Numbered from the stretch's first letter, positions 17,601 to 24,738 are shown. The stretch: 36,258 bases of DNA from Verrucomicrobiota bacterium (GCA_018970725.1 JAGWVU010000047.1:1-36258), one strand, 5' to 3'. Program-made: numbers and translations. The notes: a model not told the origin generated them from the letters alone.

Positions 17601-18614
17601 CTGAGCGTGGAAGCCTGGGTGCTGCCGGACGGGCAGGACGGCGTGATCGCCAACCATGGAGGAGCCCGGATGGGTTACGCCCTCGCCCTCGAGGACGGAC
17701 GTCCAGGGTTCACCGTGCGGCGCGACCCCGAAACCGTGGTCACCGCGGAGGCGCAGCGCCCCCTCGACCAAGGTTGGCACCATGTGGCGGGCGTGCTGGG
17801 TGAGAAAAGCCTCCGCCTTTACGTGGACGGCGAACTTGCCGCCGAGGCACCCGCCGGCGGCTTGATCGCCAGTCAACCCAACCTCGGCCTCCAACTCGGG
17901 GCTGCGAACACCTCACCGGTCGGCCCCTTCGGACGCGGCACCGCCTACACCGGTTTGCTGGACCAGTTCGCCCTCTTCGGCCGCGCGCTCAGCGAAACCG
18001 AAATCGTCATGCATTCCCAGGACGCGGCCGCCATCCAGTCCACCGCCAACCCGCTCCTCGTCACCACCTTCGACCAAGGAAACGCCCGCGATGAATCGCC
18101 ATCCAAGGCGAACGGCGTCCTCAGTGGCGTGGCCATCGGCAAAGGCAAAATCGCCCAGGCGCTCTGGTTCCAAAAGAGCACCGGGAAACCGGGCCTGCCG
18201 ATCGCCGCGGATCCCGGCAAGGGCAAGGGACGGAAAGCGGCCGCCGCTCCTGCCCAGGGCTCCTTCGTGGAACATCAATGGGCCCGCCCCGTTCCCATCT
18301 TCATCCGCGGCATGGCGCTGGCCGGCAAAACCATCTTCGTCGCCGGACCGCCCGATCAGGTCGACGAGGAATACGCCTTTGAACGCATGTCCGCCAAGGA
18401 CCCGGCCATCACGGAAGTGCTGGCCGAACAGGACGCCGCCCTCGACGGACAACGCGGGGCCAAGCTCTGGTCCGTCTCCACCGAGACCGGCGGTTCCTCC
18501 TCGGAGCTGGATCTAAAGAGCCCGCCCGTCTGGGATGGGCTCGCGGTCGCCCAAGGCCGCCTTTACACCGCCACGGTGGACGGCAAGGTGCTCTGTTTCG
18601 GCAAGCAGCCATGA
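14691..18614 (+). CDS. Giant secreted methyltransferase-like / PQQ-propeller / LamG protein
   Basis: A 1307-aa exported protein starting with a signal peptide (MRPLLLLVPLLAIPFPGHAE). Residues 22-125 resemble a class I SAM-methyltransferase Rossmann core: GGIVVQLGLDD at the motif I position, VQGLDRDPAKVSAAR, and ALPYIDNFVNLVI. The glycine loop is degenerate. Residues about 150-890 hold PQQ-type propeller strands, for example RDAYNGTLLWKLP, LMAVRAATGETLWDRE, VICLDAVTGREHW, LHALDAANGKPLWRF and VYCLRGQDGALIWRF. A Cys pair lies in PHNCACYPEAKLDG (560, 562). A Pro/Ala linker leads to a LamG-like jelly roll (about 965-1110; LSVEAWVLPD, WHHVAGVLGEKSLRLYVDGE, LLDQFALFGRALSETEI). A final propeller strand pair (YTATVDGKVLCFG) may close the blade. 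I chose the ATG at 14691 because it opens the signal peptide; an in-frame ATG at 14655 would place charged residues first. Its stop overlaps the next start (ATGA). Function is unknown; binding or an oxidoreductase-like role is only suggested by the folds. Confidence 0.85.
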   Translation: MRPLLLLVPLLAIPFPGHAETASALLDLAGVKGGIVVQLGLDDPALTRSLRANESFQVQGLDRDPAKVSAARETLLGAGAYGPVSVDRWDGKALPYIDNFVNLVISGEPGSVPDAEVDRVLVPNGVVLTRQDGKWVKRIKAPDARRDDWTHYYYDARGNAVSKDKLVGPPQRLQWVGNPRWSRHHDRMSSLSAQVSANGRIFSVMDEGSRISILLPSKWKLIARDAYNGTLLWKLPIEKWSEHMWPLKTGPTQLTRRLVASGDTVFFTRQLEGPVVALSGATGQVLRTFEQTKGTEEILHVDGILYLLVNPGRWSLADYAPREQQDQKRVADEYAWDRKPRRLMAVRAATGETLWDREATVAPVTLATDGKKLVYYDGIGVICLDAVTGREHWASTPAGIRPLVEYNFGPRVLLHDNLVLYAGGDGAQKAYDLASGQELWKGSHEKSGYRSPEDLIVASGLVWNAGTTSGGQSGEFIGRDPRTGEVKEQFAPNVPEGTYWFHHRCYIAKATENFILPSRTGIEYVDLEKQSWDLNHWVRGACLYGVLPANGLTYAGPHNCACYPEAKLDGINALSAASGSPHPTPKPDAERLEHGPAWDAPVDEVPADARDWPTYRKDAARSGFTDQALLPDPGLAWEASLPGPLSAVTVAAGKLFVCQVDAHTLHALDAANGKPLWRFTAGARIDSPPTWWNGRVYFGGKDGWVYCLRGQDGALIWRFQAAPGDRRHGAWEQIESVWPVHGSVLVENGTVNCVAGRSMFLDGGLRFLRLDALTGAKLVEAVYDDRDPETGGDLQDRHMTLQMPVGLNDILSSDGNLMYLRSQKIDATGKRIDIGPVSGDAARQGAAQKGENRHLFAPMGFLDDSWFHRSYWVYGKNFAGGHSGYHQAGKYTPEGRILVHDNKNVYGFARQAQYYKWTTTMEHELFSASKEAPDAPEPKAPDAKGQAGPGGPAKPNVKFPSEPLKIAGTPLSVEAWVLPDGQDGVIANHGGARMGYALALEDGRPGFTVRRDPETVVTAEAQRPLDQGWHHVAGVLGEKSLRLYVDGELAAEAPAGGLIASQPNLGLQLGAANTSPVGPFGRGTAYTGLLDQFALFGRALSETEIVMHSQDAAAIQSTANPLLVTTFDQGNARDESPSKANGVLSGVAIGKGKIAQALWFQKSTGKPGLPIAADPGKGKGRKAAAAPAQGSFVEHQWARPVPIFIRGMALAGKTIFVAGPPDQVDEEYAFERMSAKDPAITEVLAEQDAALDGQRGAKLWSVSTETGGSSSELDLKSPPVWDGLAVAQGRLYTATVDGKVLCFGKQP

Positions 18615-19612
18615 CCCGCCGTCTCCTCGTCGCCAGCCTCGGACTGATCGGCATCGGCGGGCTCGAGGCCTGCACCATCCCGGTCTTCCGTTACGCCCTT
18701 GACCGCTGGGCACCGGATCGCTACCGGCTGGAGGTCGCCGCCCGGGACGCGGCGGATCCCGAAATCGCCCGCTTCCTGCGCAACTCCGGGGCCACCTCTC
18801 CGCTGAATCTGGACGTCAAACGGCTCCCGCCCGAGGCTGCGGAACCTTCGCGGCTCTTCGCCCCCGGAGCAGAAACGCCGCTCTGGGAAGGCGCTCTCCA
18901 GCCTGCCACCCTGGCCGCATGGACGGACTCGCCGTTCGCCAACGAAGTTTCCCGCCGGCTCCTCTCCGGAGAGTCCTCCGTTTGGATCTTGGCGGAATCG
19001 GGTGACCCGGCGGCGGACGCCAAAGTCGCAGCGCTGATCGAGAACCGGTTGCGCTACCTGGAACAGGTGGCCCAACTTCCCGCCATCGACCCGGATGATC
19101 CCGACAGCCAACTCGGCCCCGGCCCGGCTTTGGCCGTGAAATTTTCCTTGTTGCGCCTTCCCGCCACAGCCGCCACCGCGTCCTTCCGTCGGCTTCTCGC
19201 CGGGACCGGGTCGGACTTGGCGACCTCGAACGAACCTTGGATCGCAGCGGTCTATGGCCGGGGCCGGGTTCTGGGCGCCTGGCGGGCCGCCTCGGTGGGC
19301 GACGAACAGATCGAGCAGGGCTGTCTCTTTCTCCTCGGTGCCTGCTCCTGCCGCGTCAAAAACCTCAACCCCGGTTGGGATCTCCTTCTGCCGGTGGACT
19401 GGGACGCCCGGCTCCAAGCCATGACGCCGCCCGATGCCCCCGCCCCGGAAGCACCACCCGATCCCGAGATGGTGCGGATTTCCGGACGAAGCGATTCCCC
19501 TCCCTCCGCCACCCCCGGTTGGCCGGGTTACGCCGGAGGCGGCGCGGTCCTCGCCGGTTTTCTTCTGGCGGGCCTTTCGATCCGGAGGCAGATTCTTGCC
19601 CGACGCCCATGA
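18611..19612 (+). CDS. Membrane-anchored extracytoplasmic protein of unknown function
   Basis: A 333-aa protein with an N-terminal hydrophobic segment (LLVASLGLIGIGGLEAC; Cys21 could be an atypical lipobox) and a C-terminal transmembrane helix (about 303-323) ending in Arg/Lys. The bulk therefore probably faces the periplasm. Just after the first segment is CTIPVFRYALDRWAPDRYRLEV. Near residue 245 is GACSCRVKNLNPGWDLLLPVDWD. I recall similar blocks in unnamed planctomycete and verrucomicrobial proteins but cannot give a function. Its ATG overlaps the TGA of the giant secreted protein gene (ATGA), and its own stop overlaps the next start in the same way, so the three are translationally coupled. 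The Cys-x-Cys pair could bind metal or a thiol partner; this is speculation. Confidence 0.75.
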   Translation: MTRRLLVASLGLIGIGGLEACTIPVFRYALDRWAPDRYRLEVAARDAADPEIARFLRNSGATSPLNLDVKRLPPEAAEPSRLFAPGAETPLWEGALQPATLAAWTDSPFANEVSRRLLSGESSVWILAESGDPAADAKVAALIENRLRYLEQVAQLPAIDPDDPDSQLGPGPALAVKFSLLRLPATAATASFRRLLAGTGSDLATSNEPWIAAVYGRGRVLGAWRAASVGDEQIEQGCLFLLGACSCRVKNLNPGWDLLLPVDWDARLQAMTPPDAPAPEAPPDPEMVRISGRSDSPPSATPGWPGYAGGGAVLAGFLLAGLSIRRQILARRP

Positions 19613-21153
19613 TCCCGTTGCGCATCGTTTTCTTCCTGCTGACCGCGGCGGTTCCACTCGCCCTGACCGGTTGTTCCCGCGCCCCAGCCCCCCCTTCTCT
19701 CCGGGTCTTCTGCGCCGCCAACCTCAAGAAACCGGTCGAGGAGGCCGCGCGGCGGTTCCGCGAGGAATCGGGCGTGGAAATCCAACTCCAATTCGGAGGT
19801 TCAGGCACTCTGGTGAGTCAACTCCGCGTCGCCAAACAGGGAGACCTCTTCCTTGCCTCAGACTCGGGTTCCATGGAGGACGCGCGCCGCTTCGAACTGG
19901 TCCGGGAAATCCTGCCGGTTGCCAAACAACATCCGGTGATCGCCGTGGCGATCGGAAATCCCAAGAAAATCGCCCGCCTTGAGGACCTCCTCCGGGCGGA
20001 TCTCAAGGTTGCCCTCGCCAACCCCGAGGCCGCCAGCATCGGCCGCATCACCCAAGCCCTTCTTTCCAAAATCCCGCGGGACGGCAAGACATTCTGGGAT
20101 GTCCTCGCCGCCAAGGTTACCGTGATGAAGCCGACCGTGACCGAAATCGCCGCCGATCTCAGCCTCGGATCGGTCGATGCCGCCATCACCTTCGATTCCA
20201 CGATCGCCCAGTTCCCCAAGCTGCAGGCGGTCGAGGTCTCCCCTCTCCGCGAAGCCGGGGAAACCGCCGCCGCCGGAATCCTCGCTTTCAGCCGGGAACC
20301 CACCCTGGCCCTCCGCTTCGCCCGCTACCTCAACGCGCCGGAAAAGGGAGGCGCCATCTTCAAAGCAAACGGATTCACCCCGGCGGGCGGGGATCGCTGG
20401 GCCACCCGACCGGAACTCATCCTCTACAGCGGGGGCGTCAACCGACCCGCCATCGAACCCCTTCTCCAGGAATTCGCCGATCGCGAGGGCGTCGATCTCA
20501 CCACCGTGTTCAACGGATGCGGCATCCTCTGCGCCACCATGAAAACCATGGGAGACGCCTCCAACCCCCGGTTCCCCGACGTCTATTATGCCTGTGATCT
20601 CTGCTTCGTCCCCCCGGTGGCCGAACATTTCCGGGAATCCGTCCTCCTCACGGAAACGCCCATCGGCATCGCCCTCCCTCCCGGCAACCCCGGTGCCATC
20701 AAAACCTTGGCCGACCTCGCCCGGCCCGGCTTGCGGCTCGGTCTCTGCAACGCCCGGCAGAGCACCCTCGGCTACATGACCCAAGGCATTCTCAAGGATT
20801 CCGGTCTCCTCGAGGCCATTCGCAAGAATGTGGCCGTGGAGGTGCCCACCGCGGACTTTCTCATCAACCAACTCCGGGCCGGAGGCCTCGACGCGGTCGT
20901 CGTCTACCAGGTCAATGCCCAATCCGCCTCCACCCCCCTCGAATTCATCCCCATCCAACACCCCGGAGCCAAGGCGGTGCAACCGTTCGCCGTCCGGGAT
21001 GACTCCGCCCACCGCCAACTCGGGCTTCGTCTCCTCGCGTTCCTCCGGGCCCATCAATCCAACTTCGAACAAGTCGGCTTCGCCTGGCGGGGCGATGCCC
21101 CTCCCCTCCCCAGCGATCGCATCGAAATCCCACCCTGGCTCAAGGCCGAGTGA
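19609..21153 (+). CDS. Lipoprotein with two tandem ModA-like substrate-binding domains
   Basis: A 514-aa protein with a signal and lipobox (LALTGC, Cys22), so probably lipid-anchored. Two periplasmic binding modules of the molybdate/tungstate type follow. Module 1 (about 31-260) begins LRVFCAANLKKPVEEAARRF and continues FGGSGTLVSQL, GDLFLASDSGSM and GSVDAAITFDST. Module 2 (about 268-500) begins LILYSGGVNRPAIEPLLQEF and continues FNGCGILCATMK, YYACDLCFVP, NARQSTLGYMTQGIL and GLDAVVVYQVNA. Single-domain ModA is about 230-260 aa, so this is a duplication. Module 2 carries two cysteine pairs, Cys304/Cys308 and Cys329/Cys332, absent from module 1. The ATG at 19609 overlaps the previous stop (ATGA). 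The permease gene follows 4 bp after its stop. The ligand may be an oxyanion, but the cysteines leave other ligands open. Confidence 0.87.
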   Translation: MIPLRIVFFLLTAAVPLALTGCSRAPAPPSLRVFCAANLKKPVEEAARRFREESGVEIQLQFGGSGTLVSQLRVAKQGDLFLASDSGSMEDARRFELVREILPVAKQHPVIAVAIGNPKKIARLEDLLRADLKVALANPEAASIGRITQALLSKIPRDGKTFWDVLAAKVTVMKPTVTEIAADLSLGSVDAAITFDSTIAQFPKLQAVEVSPLREAGETAAAGILAFSREPTLALRFARYLNAPEKGGAIFKANGFTPAGGDRWATRPELILYSGGVNRPAIEPLLQEFADREGVDLTTVFNGCGILCATMKTMGDASNPRFPDVYYACDLCFVPPVAEHFRESVLLTETPIGIALPPGNPGAIKTLADLARPGLRLGLCNARQSTLGYMTQGILKDSGLLEAIRKNVAVEVPTADFLINQLRAGGLDAVVVYQVNAQSASTPLEFIPIQHPGAKAVQPFAVRDDSAHRQLGLRLLAFLRAHQSNFEQVGFAWRGDAPPLPSDRIEIPPWLKAE

Positions 21154-21157
21154 CCCG

Positions 21158-21940
21158 TTGAAACCGCCCCGCCCATCCCCCCTCTGGATCGCCCTCGGGC
21201 TCGTCACCGGCCTCTATGCCTCCTTCCTCCTCGCCATGCTGCTGGCGACGGCGACCTACACTTCCCTGCCGGACCTGGGGAAGGCCCTGTCCACCCGGGA
21301 GATCCGGCATTCCATCCAGTTGAGCTTCCTCACCTGCACCGCATCCTCCCTGCTCTCCGTGGCTTTGGCGGTCCCGGCCGGTTATTTTCTCTCCCGCTCC
21401 CGATTCAGGGGAAAACAATGGCTCGATGCCTTTCTCGACGTCCCCATCGTCCTCCCGCCCATGGTCATCGGGCTTTGCCTGCTGATTCTCTTCCAAACGG
21501 GTTTGGGCCGGTTCATCGAACAAGCCATCCCCTTCACCTACACCGTGGCGGGAGTCGTCCTGGCTCAAGTGGTCATCGGAGCGGCCTTCGCGGTGCGCAC
21601 CATGCGCGGCACCTTCGATCACCTTTCCCCCCGCCCCGAGGAAGTGGCCATGACCCTGGGTTGTTCACGGGCCCAAGCCATCTGGCTCGTCACCCTGCCC
21701 TTGGCCCGAAAAGGGATCTTTGCCGCCGCCAGTGTGGCCTGGGCCCGCAGTCTTGGGGAGTTCGGACCGATCCTCGTTTTCGCGGGGGCCACCCGCATGC
21801 GAACGGAGGTGCTGCCAACGACGGTCTGGCTCGAACTGAGCGTAGGAAATCTGGAGGCGGCGGTCGCCGTCAGCCTGCTGATGGTCGCACTGGCCCTCGC
21901 CGTGCTCACGGCGGTGCGTGGGGCCGGGGAGCAGGTCTGA
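21158..21940 (+). CDS. ModB-like ABC transporter permease
   Basis: A 260-aa inner-membrane permease with five to six helices, of the ModB/CysTW class. The cytoplasmic EAA-type loop is visible (EEVAMTLGCSRAQAIWLVTLPLARKGI, about 163-188), followed by the ModB-like ARSLGEFGPILVFAG. No ATG precedes the first helix; a TTG at 21158, four bases after the lipoprotein stop, gives LKPPRPSPLWIALGL and is the most reasonable start. A later ATG would fall within helix 1. It should pair with the tandem binding lipoprotein upstream. No ABC ATPase gene follows: the next gene is rpsT on the other strand, 24 bp away, so the ATPase must be encoded elsewhere or shared. Confidence 0.88.
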   Translation: MKPPRPSPLWIALGLVTGLYASFLLAMLLATATYTSLPDLGKALSTREIRHSIQLSFLTCTASSLLSVALAVPAGYFLSRSRFRGKQWLDAFLDVPIVLPPMVIGLCLLILFQTGLGRFIEQAIPFTYTVAGVVLAQVVIGAAFAVRTMRGTFDHLSPRPEEVAMTLGCSRAQAIWLVTLPLARKGIFAAASVAWARSLGEFGPILVFAGATRMRTEVLPTTVWLELSVGNLEAAVAVSLLMVALALAVLTAVRGAGEQV

Positions 21941-21964
21941 AACGAAACCCGCTCCTGAGACTGC

Positions 21965-22228
21965 TCAACCGAGCGTGGCGAGCAGCCGGGACCCGGCGCT
22001 CTTGTAACGAGCCACGGTGTTCTTCTGGAGAACGTTCTTCTTGGCAGCCTTGTCCGCAGCGGCGAAAAGCTCGCGCAGGGTGGACTCGGCGGCTTCCTTT
22101 TGCTTGCCGGCGACAGCGGCCGCGAGTTTCTTGCGGAAGGTCTTCACGCGGCTCTTGAGAGCCCGATTGCGCAGGGTCCGGACCTCGGTTTGACGAACGC
22201 GCTTGGCAGCTGACTTGATGTTGGGCAT
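21965..22228 (-). CDS. rpsT: 30S ribosomal protein S20
   Basis: An 87-aa basic protein. MPNIKSAAKRVRQTEVRTLRN is the standard bS20 start, and the rest is Lys/Ala-rich helix (LKSRVKTFRKKL, ATRE-like ESTLRELFAAADKAAKKNVLQKNTVARYKS). It binds 16S rRNA early in small-subunit assembly. The ATG at 22226-22228 is fixed by the family N-terminus; the longer frame upstream is not conserved-looking. It converges on the permease gene and follows the L,D-transpeptidase gene by 67 bp on the same strand. No Shine-Dalgarno is visible. Confidence 0.97.
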   Translation of the reverse strand: MPNIKSAAKRVRQTEVRTLRNRALKSRVKTFRKKLAAAVAGKQKEAAESTLRELFAAADKAAKKNVLQKNTVARYKSAGSRLLATLG

Positions 22229-22295
22229 GGGCTGAAAACCAGTGGGGCGGCAAGATAGGAGAGCAGCGGGACTTGTCAAGCCCCCGTCCACATTT

Positions 22296-22901
22296 TCAAA
22301 GGGACCGCCCGTGGGAGGCGGCCTCCGCACCCGGCGCCAACGGCAGGCACGCCAACGGCTCATCCACAATGATCACCCGGGCCCCTCTGCCCACCCGCTC
22401 ATAGAGGTCCATCACATCCCTCGAACGCATCCGGATGCAGCCATAGCTCCTCGGCTGGCCGATGAGGTTCTCCTGCGGCGTCCCGTGAATGTAAATGTAA
22501 CGATGGTAGGCATTGGCGTTGCACGGCTCCACCCCTTTCAACCAAAGAATCCGCGAGACGATCGGATCCCGCCCCGGCGCATTCGGCGGGACGATCTCTC
22601 CGGTGGGCCGGCGGCTTTTGAACTTCATTCCCGCCGGCTGGCCCCCACCGATTTTCTGCGCAATCACGTGTTCCCCCAACGGCGTCCGGTTGCTCCCCGG
22701 CTCGTCCCCCAAACCGAACTTCGAGGTCGAAATCTCATAGGTCGCCACCACCACCCCGTCACGGCTCAGAACCATCCGCTGGTCGGGCACGGACACATGC
22801 AAGACACTGGCGTGATCGGGAAGAAAACTAGCGCAACTCGTCAGAGCCAGCACCAAGCTCAACGGCAGGAACCGGAAACTCGGACTTTTTGGGAAGGTCA
22901 T
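22296..22901 (-). CDS. L,D-transpeptidase (YkuD domain) lipoprotein
   Basis: A 201-aa protein with a signal and lipobox (LALTSC, Cys23) and a YkuD catalytic domain (about 33-178). The active-site block is IYIHGT (His139) then SYGCIRM with nucleophile Cys155. Such enzymes form 3-3 cross-links in peptidoglycan or attach proteins to it, in the periplasm. The predicted anchor residue suggests membrane tethering. The ATG at 22899-22901 is required for the signal sequence, so the gene truly overlaps the end of the GT2 gene by 74 bp in another frame. The pair would be co-transcribed. The last 20 residues (ACLPLAPGAEAASHG) are a loose tail. Confidence 0.93.
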   Translation of the reverse strand: MTFPKSPSFRFLPLSLVLALTSCASFLPDHASVLHVSVPDQRMVLSRDGVVVATYEISTSKFGLGDEPGSNRTPLGEHVIAQKIGGGQPAGMKFKSRRPTGEIVPPNAPGRDPIVSRILWLKGVEPCNANAYHRYIYIHGTPQENLIGQPRSYGCIRMRSRDVMDLYERVGRGARVIIVDEPLACLPLAPGAEAASHGRSL

Positions 22902-24387
22902 GCGAGGAGGGAGGCGTGGCGGTCGGAACCCTCTCCGGCCGACTCAAACGCCGGCGCACCGAGGGCCAGGACACAAAATAAAACCCGATGGCGAACAACG
23001 CAAGGAAAGGTACGGAAAGCCAATCGCCGTCCCATGCGGCATCGAACGTGATCCAACTGTAGACCAGCGCCAGAAAAAGCTCCCCCCACATCGTGGCCGA
23101 CTTCGCAGCGCTGTAACTCTTCTGGGCGGTCCCCGCCTCGCCAGCCTTCGGCGTCCGCACGAAGGCGGAACGCTTCCCGGCGATCGCTTCCACCACCCCG
23201 CGGGCGTTGTTCAGGCTCATCCCGATCCCAAGCGCCAGCAGAAGCGGCAGATGAAGCAAATCCCGCCACCAATCCCGCGGATACAGGCTCAGCGCGGTGA
23301 CCGAATAAAAAATGACCGCCGACAGCGTTCCCACCACAAACAAGGCCAGGCTCGGGATCGCCCCCCACTGCACCTCGGGCGCGAGCCCGGGGATCGGCAT
23401 CATCAGGACCAGCAACGCCACCAACAGCAGGTAGACGAAATTGCAGGTCAGCTGGAAGGTCGCCTCGATCTTCACCGGCAACGAGAGCTTCGCCTTCCAC
23501 ACCGGGACCAGCCATTTGATGGCGTTCTGCACTGAGCCCTTGGTCCACCGATGCTGCTGCGCCTTGAATCCGTCCATATCGGCCGGCAACTCGGCGGGGG
23601 TGACCACGTCGTTCAAGTAGACGAACCTCCATCCCTTCATCTGGGCCCGCAAGCTGAGATCCAGATCCTCGGTGAGCGTGTCCGGTTCCCAGCCTCCGGC
23701 TTCGTGGATGCAGACTTTGCGCCAGATTCCCGCCGTGCCGTTGAAATGAAAAAAACGTCCCGAACGACTCCGGGCGGTTTGCTCCATCAAAAAGTGGCCG
23801 TCCAGAAGGATCGACTGGACCCGGGTGAGGGCCGACTCCGACCGGTTCAGGTGCCCCCAACGCGTCTGCACCATCCCCACGCCCGGGTCCGCGAAGAAAG
23901 GCACCATCTGCCAGAGGACGTCCGGCGCGGGAAGGAAGTCCGCATCCAGGATGTAGATCAACTCCCCCTTGGCGGAGGCCAACCCGTGCTCGAGCGCACC
24001 CGCTTTGAACCCGCTCCGGTCCTCCCGATGGATCAGCTTGATGTCCAGCCCGCGCGCCCGCAGCTCCTCCACCTTTTGCTCGGCCCGCAGCGTGGTGTCA
24101 TCGGTCGAGTCATCGAGCACCTGGATCTCCAGAAGGTTCCGCGGGTAATCCAGCGCGGCCACGGATTCCAGAAGGCGGTCCACCACAAAACGCTCGTTGA
24201 AAATCGGGAGTTGCACCGTGATCGACGGGGTCGACTGCAACGTGCCCGCGGGCTTCGGCCCACGCTTCCGGTGCAAGAGAAAGCGCAGCAGAATGCTGTA
24301 ACGGTGCATGCCGTAGAGGCCCAGCCCCACCAAAACAATGGCATGGGCTGCCACCCAGGCGCTTTGATACCACGGCAGCGACGTCAT
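22828..24387 (-). CDS. Processive family 2 glycosyltransferase (cellulose/mannan synthase-like)
   Basis: A 519-aa membrane enzyme. It has one N-terminal helix (about 9-35), a cytosolic GT-A domain and four to five C-terminal helices. The processive GT2 motifs are all present: QVLDDSTDD (89-97), ILDADF (146-151), TEDLDLSLRAQMKGW (239-253) and QQHRWTKG (277-284). Relatives make cellulose, glucomannan or other beta-glycans and push the chain across the membrane. No PilZ domain or BcsB-like partner is nearby. The product is unknown. It has the clearest Shine-Dalgarno in the window (GAAGGAG, 5 nt before the ATG), and its 3' end overlaps the L,D-transpeptidase gene. A cell-envelope glycan role is inferred. 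Confidence 0.9.
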   Translation of the reverse strand: MTSLPWYQSAWVAAHAIVLVGLGLYGMHRYSILLRFLLHRKRGPKPAGTLQSTPSITVQLPIFNERFVVDRLLESVAALDYPRNLLEIQVLDDSTDDTTLRAEQKVEELRARGLDIKLIHREDRSGFKAGALEHGLASAKGELIYILDADFLPAPDVLWQMVPFFADPGVGMVQTRWGHLNRSESALTRVQSILLDGHFLMEQTARSRSGRFFHFNGTAGIWRKVCIHEAGGWEPDTLTEDLDLSLRAQMKGWRFVYLNDVVTPAELPADMDGFKAQQHRWTKGSVQNAIKWLVPVWKAKLSLPVKIEATFQLTCNFVYLLLVALLVLMMPIPGLAPEVQWGAIPSLALFVVGTLSAVIFYSVTALSLYPRDWWRDLLHLPLLLALGIGMSLNNARGVVEAIAGKRSAFVRTPKAGEAGTAQKSYSAAKSATMWGELFLALVYSWITFDAAWDGDWLSVPFLALFAIGFYFVSWPSVRRRLSRPERVPTATPPSSHDLPKKSEFPVPAVELGAGSDELR

Positions 24388-24392
24388 GTAGT

Positions 24393-24399
24393 CTCCTTC
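24393..24399 (-). promoter_or_regulatory. Shine-Dalgarno of the GT2 gene
   Basis: The minus strand reads GAAGGAG followed by ACTAC and the ATG at 24387. It is the only strong, well-spaced Shine-Dalgarno I found and it confirms the GT2 start. Confidence 0.85.
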
Positions 24400-24619
24400 A
24401 AATTTTCAGGCACCGTGAACACGTGGTCCCCAGCGGGCGATCTAACTCTCATTCAAGAAATTCTGCAAACAGGAAGTTGCACGGCGATTCTTTCCCTCTG
24501 CCGATCCCCGAAGTTTTTTTGTTTTTTTGTTTCTCGGCTCGCACGTTCCGGGCCCGCGGAATCGTCCAATGCCCCTTCCTTCCATCCCGCAGGACCGGGC
24601 GATGGTCAAGGACCTTGCG

Positions 24620-24738
24620 CTCTTGTCAAGAGATCGCCTCACTCCCGCACCCGCCTCTCCGGCCTTCATGGGAGGTCGCGACGGTTCACCCGGCCCTCCC
24701 GTTTGCACGAATCGAAGCCCTGTGACAGGGTTCAACCC
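24620..24738. promoter_or_regulatory. Three odd-centred palindromes upstream of the thioesterase gene
   Basis: CTCTTG-T-CAAGAG lies at 24620-24632, CCCTGT-G-ACAGGG at 24718-24730, and GGGTT-C-AACCC at 24728-24738, ending directly before the ATG. The last two share three G residues. Perfect arms with a single central base suit a DNA-binding dimer better than an RNA hairpin. Binding protein unknown. Confidence 0.5.

Larger units (their letters stand above)
24388..24738. other. 351-bp divergent intergenic region
   Basis: This is the control region between the leftward GT2 gene and the rightward thioesterase gene. I see no credible gene. It holds a strong GT2 ribosome-binding site, a T-rich tract at 24514-24532 (two TTTTTTTG units; A-tracts in the GT2 sense, about 125-145 bp upstream of its ATG) and an inverted repeat TTCCG-N6-CGGAA (24546-24561). 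Three odd-centred palindromes lie towards the thioesterase. Confidence 0.6.

Noticed and set aside
14616-17894. Very long open frame (over 1000 codons) on the minus strand across the giant secreted protein gene
   Set aside because: The plus-strand frame has a signal peptide, PQQ and LamG motifs; the antisense frame is Gly/Val/Asp-rich with no recognisable domain and is a high-GC shadow.
24514-24532. T-rich tract as an intrinsic terminator
   Set aside because: No plus-strand gene ends nearby and the preceding CGGC/GCCG pair has a 14-nt loop; more likely an A-tract upstream of the GT2 gene.
24728-24738. GGGTTCAACCC as a T-arm of a tRNA
   Set aside because: No acceptor, D or anticodon stems can be drawn around it; it is a palindrome next to a start codon.
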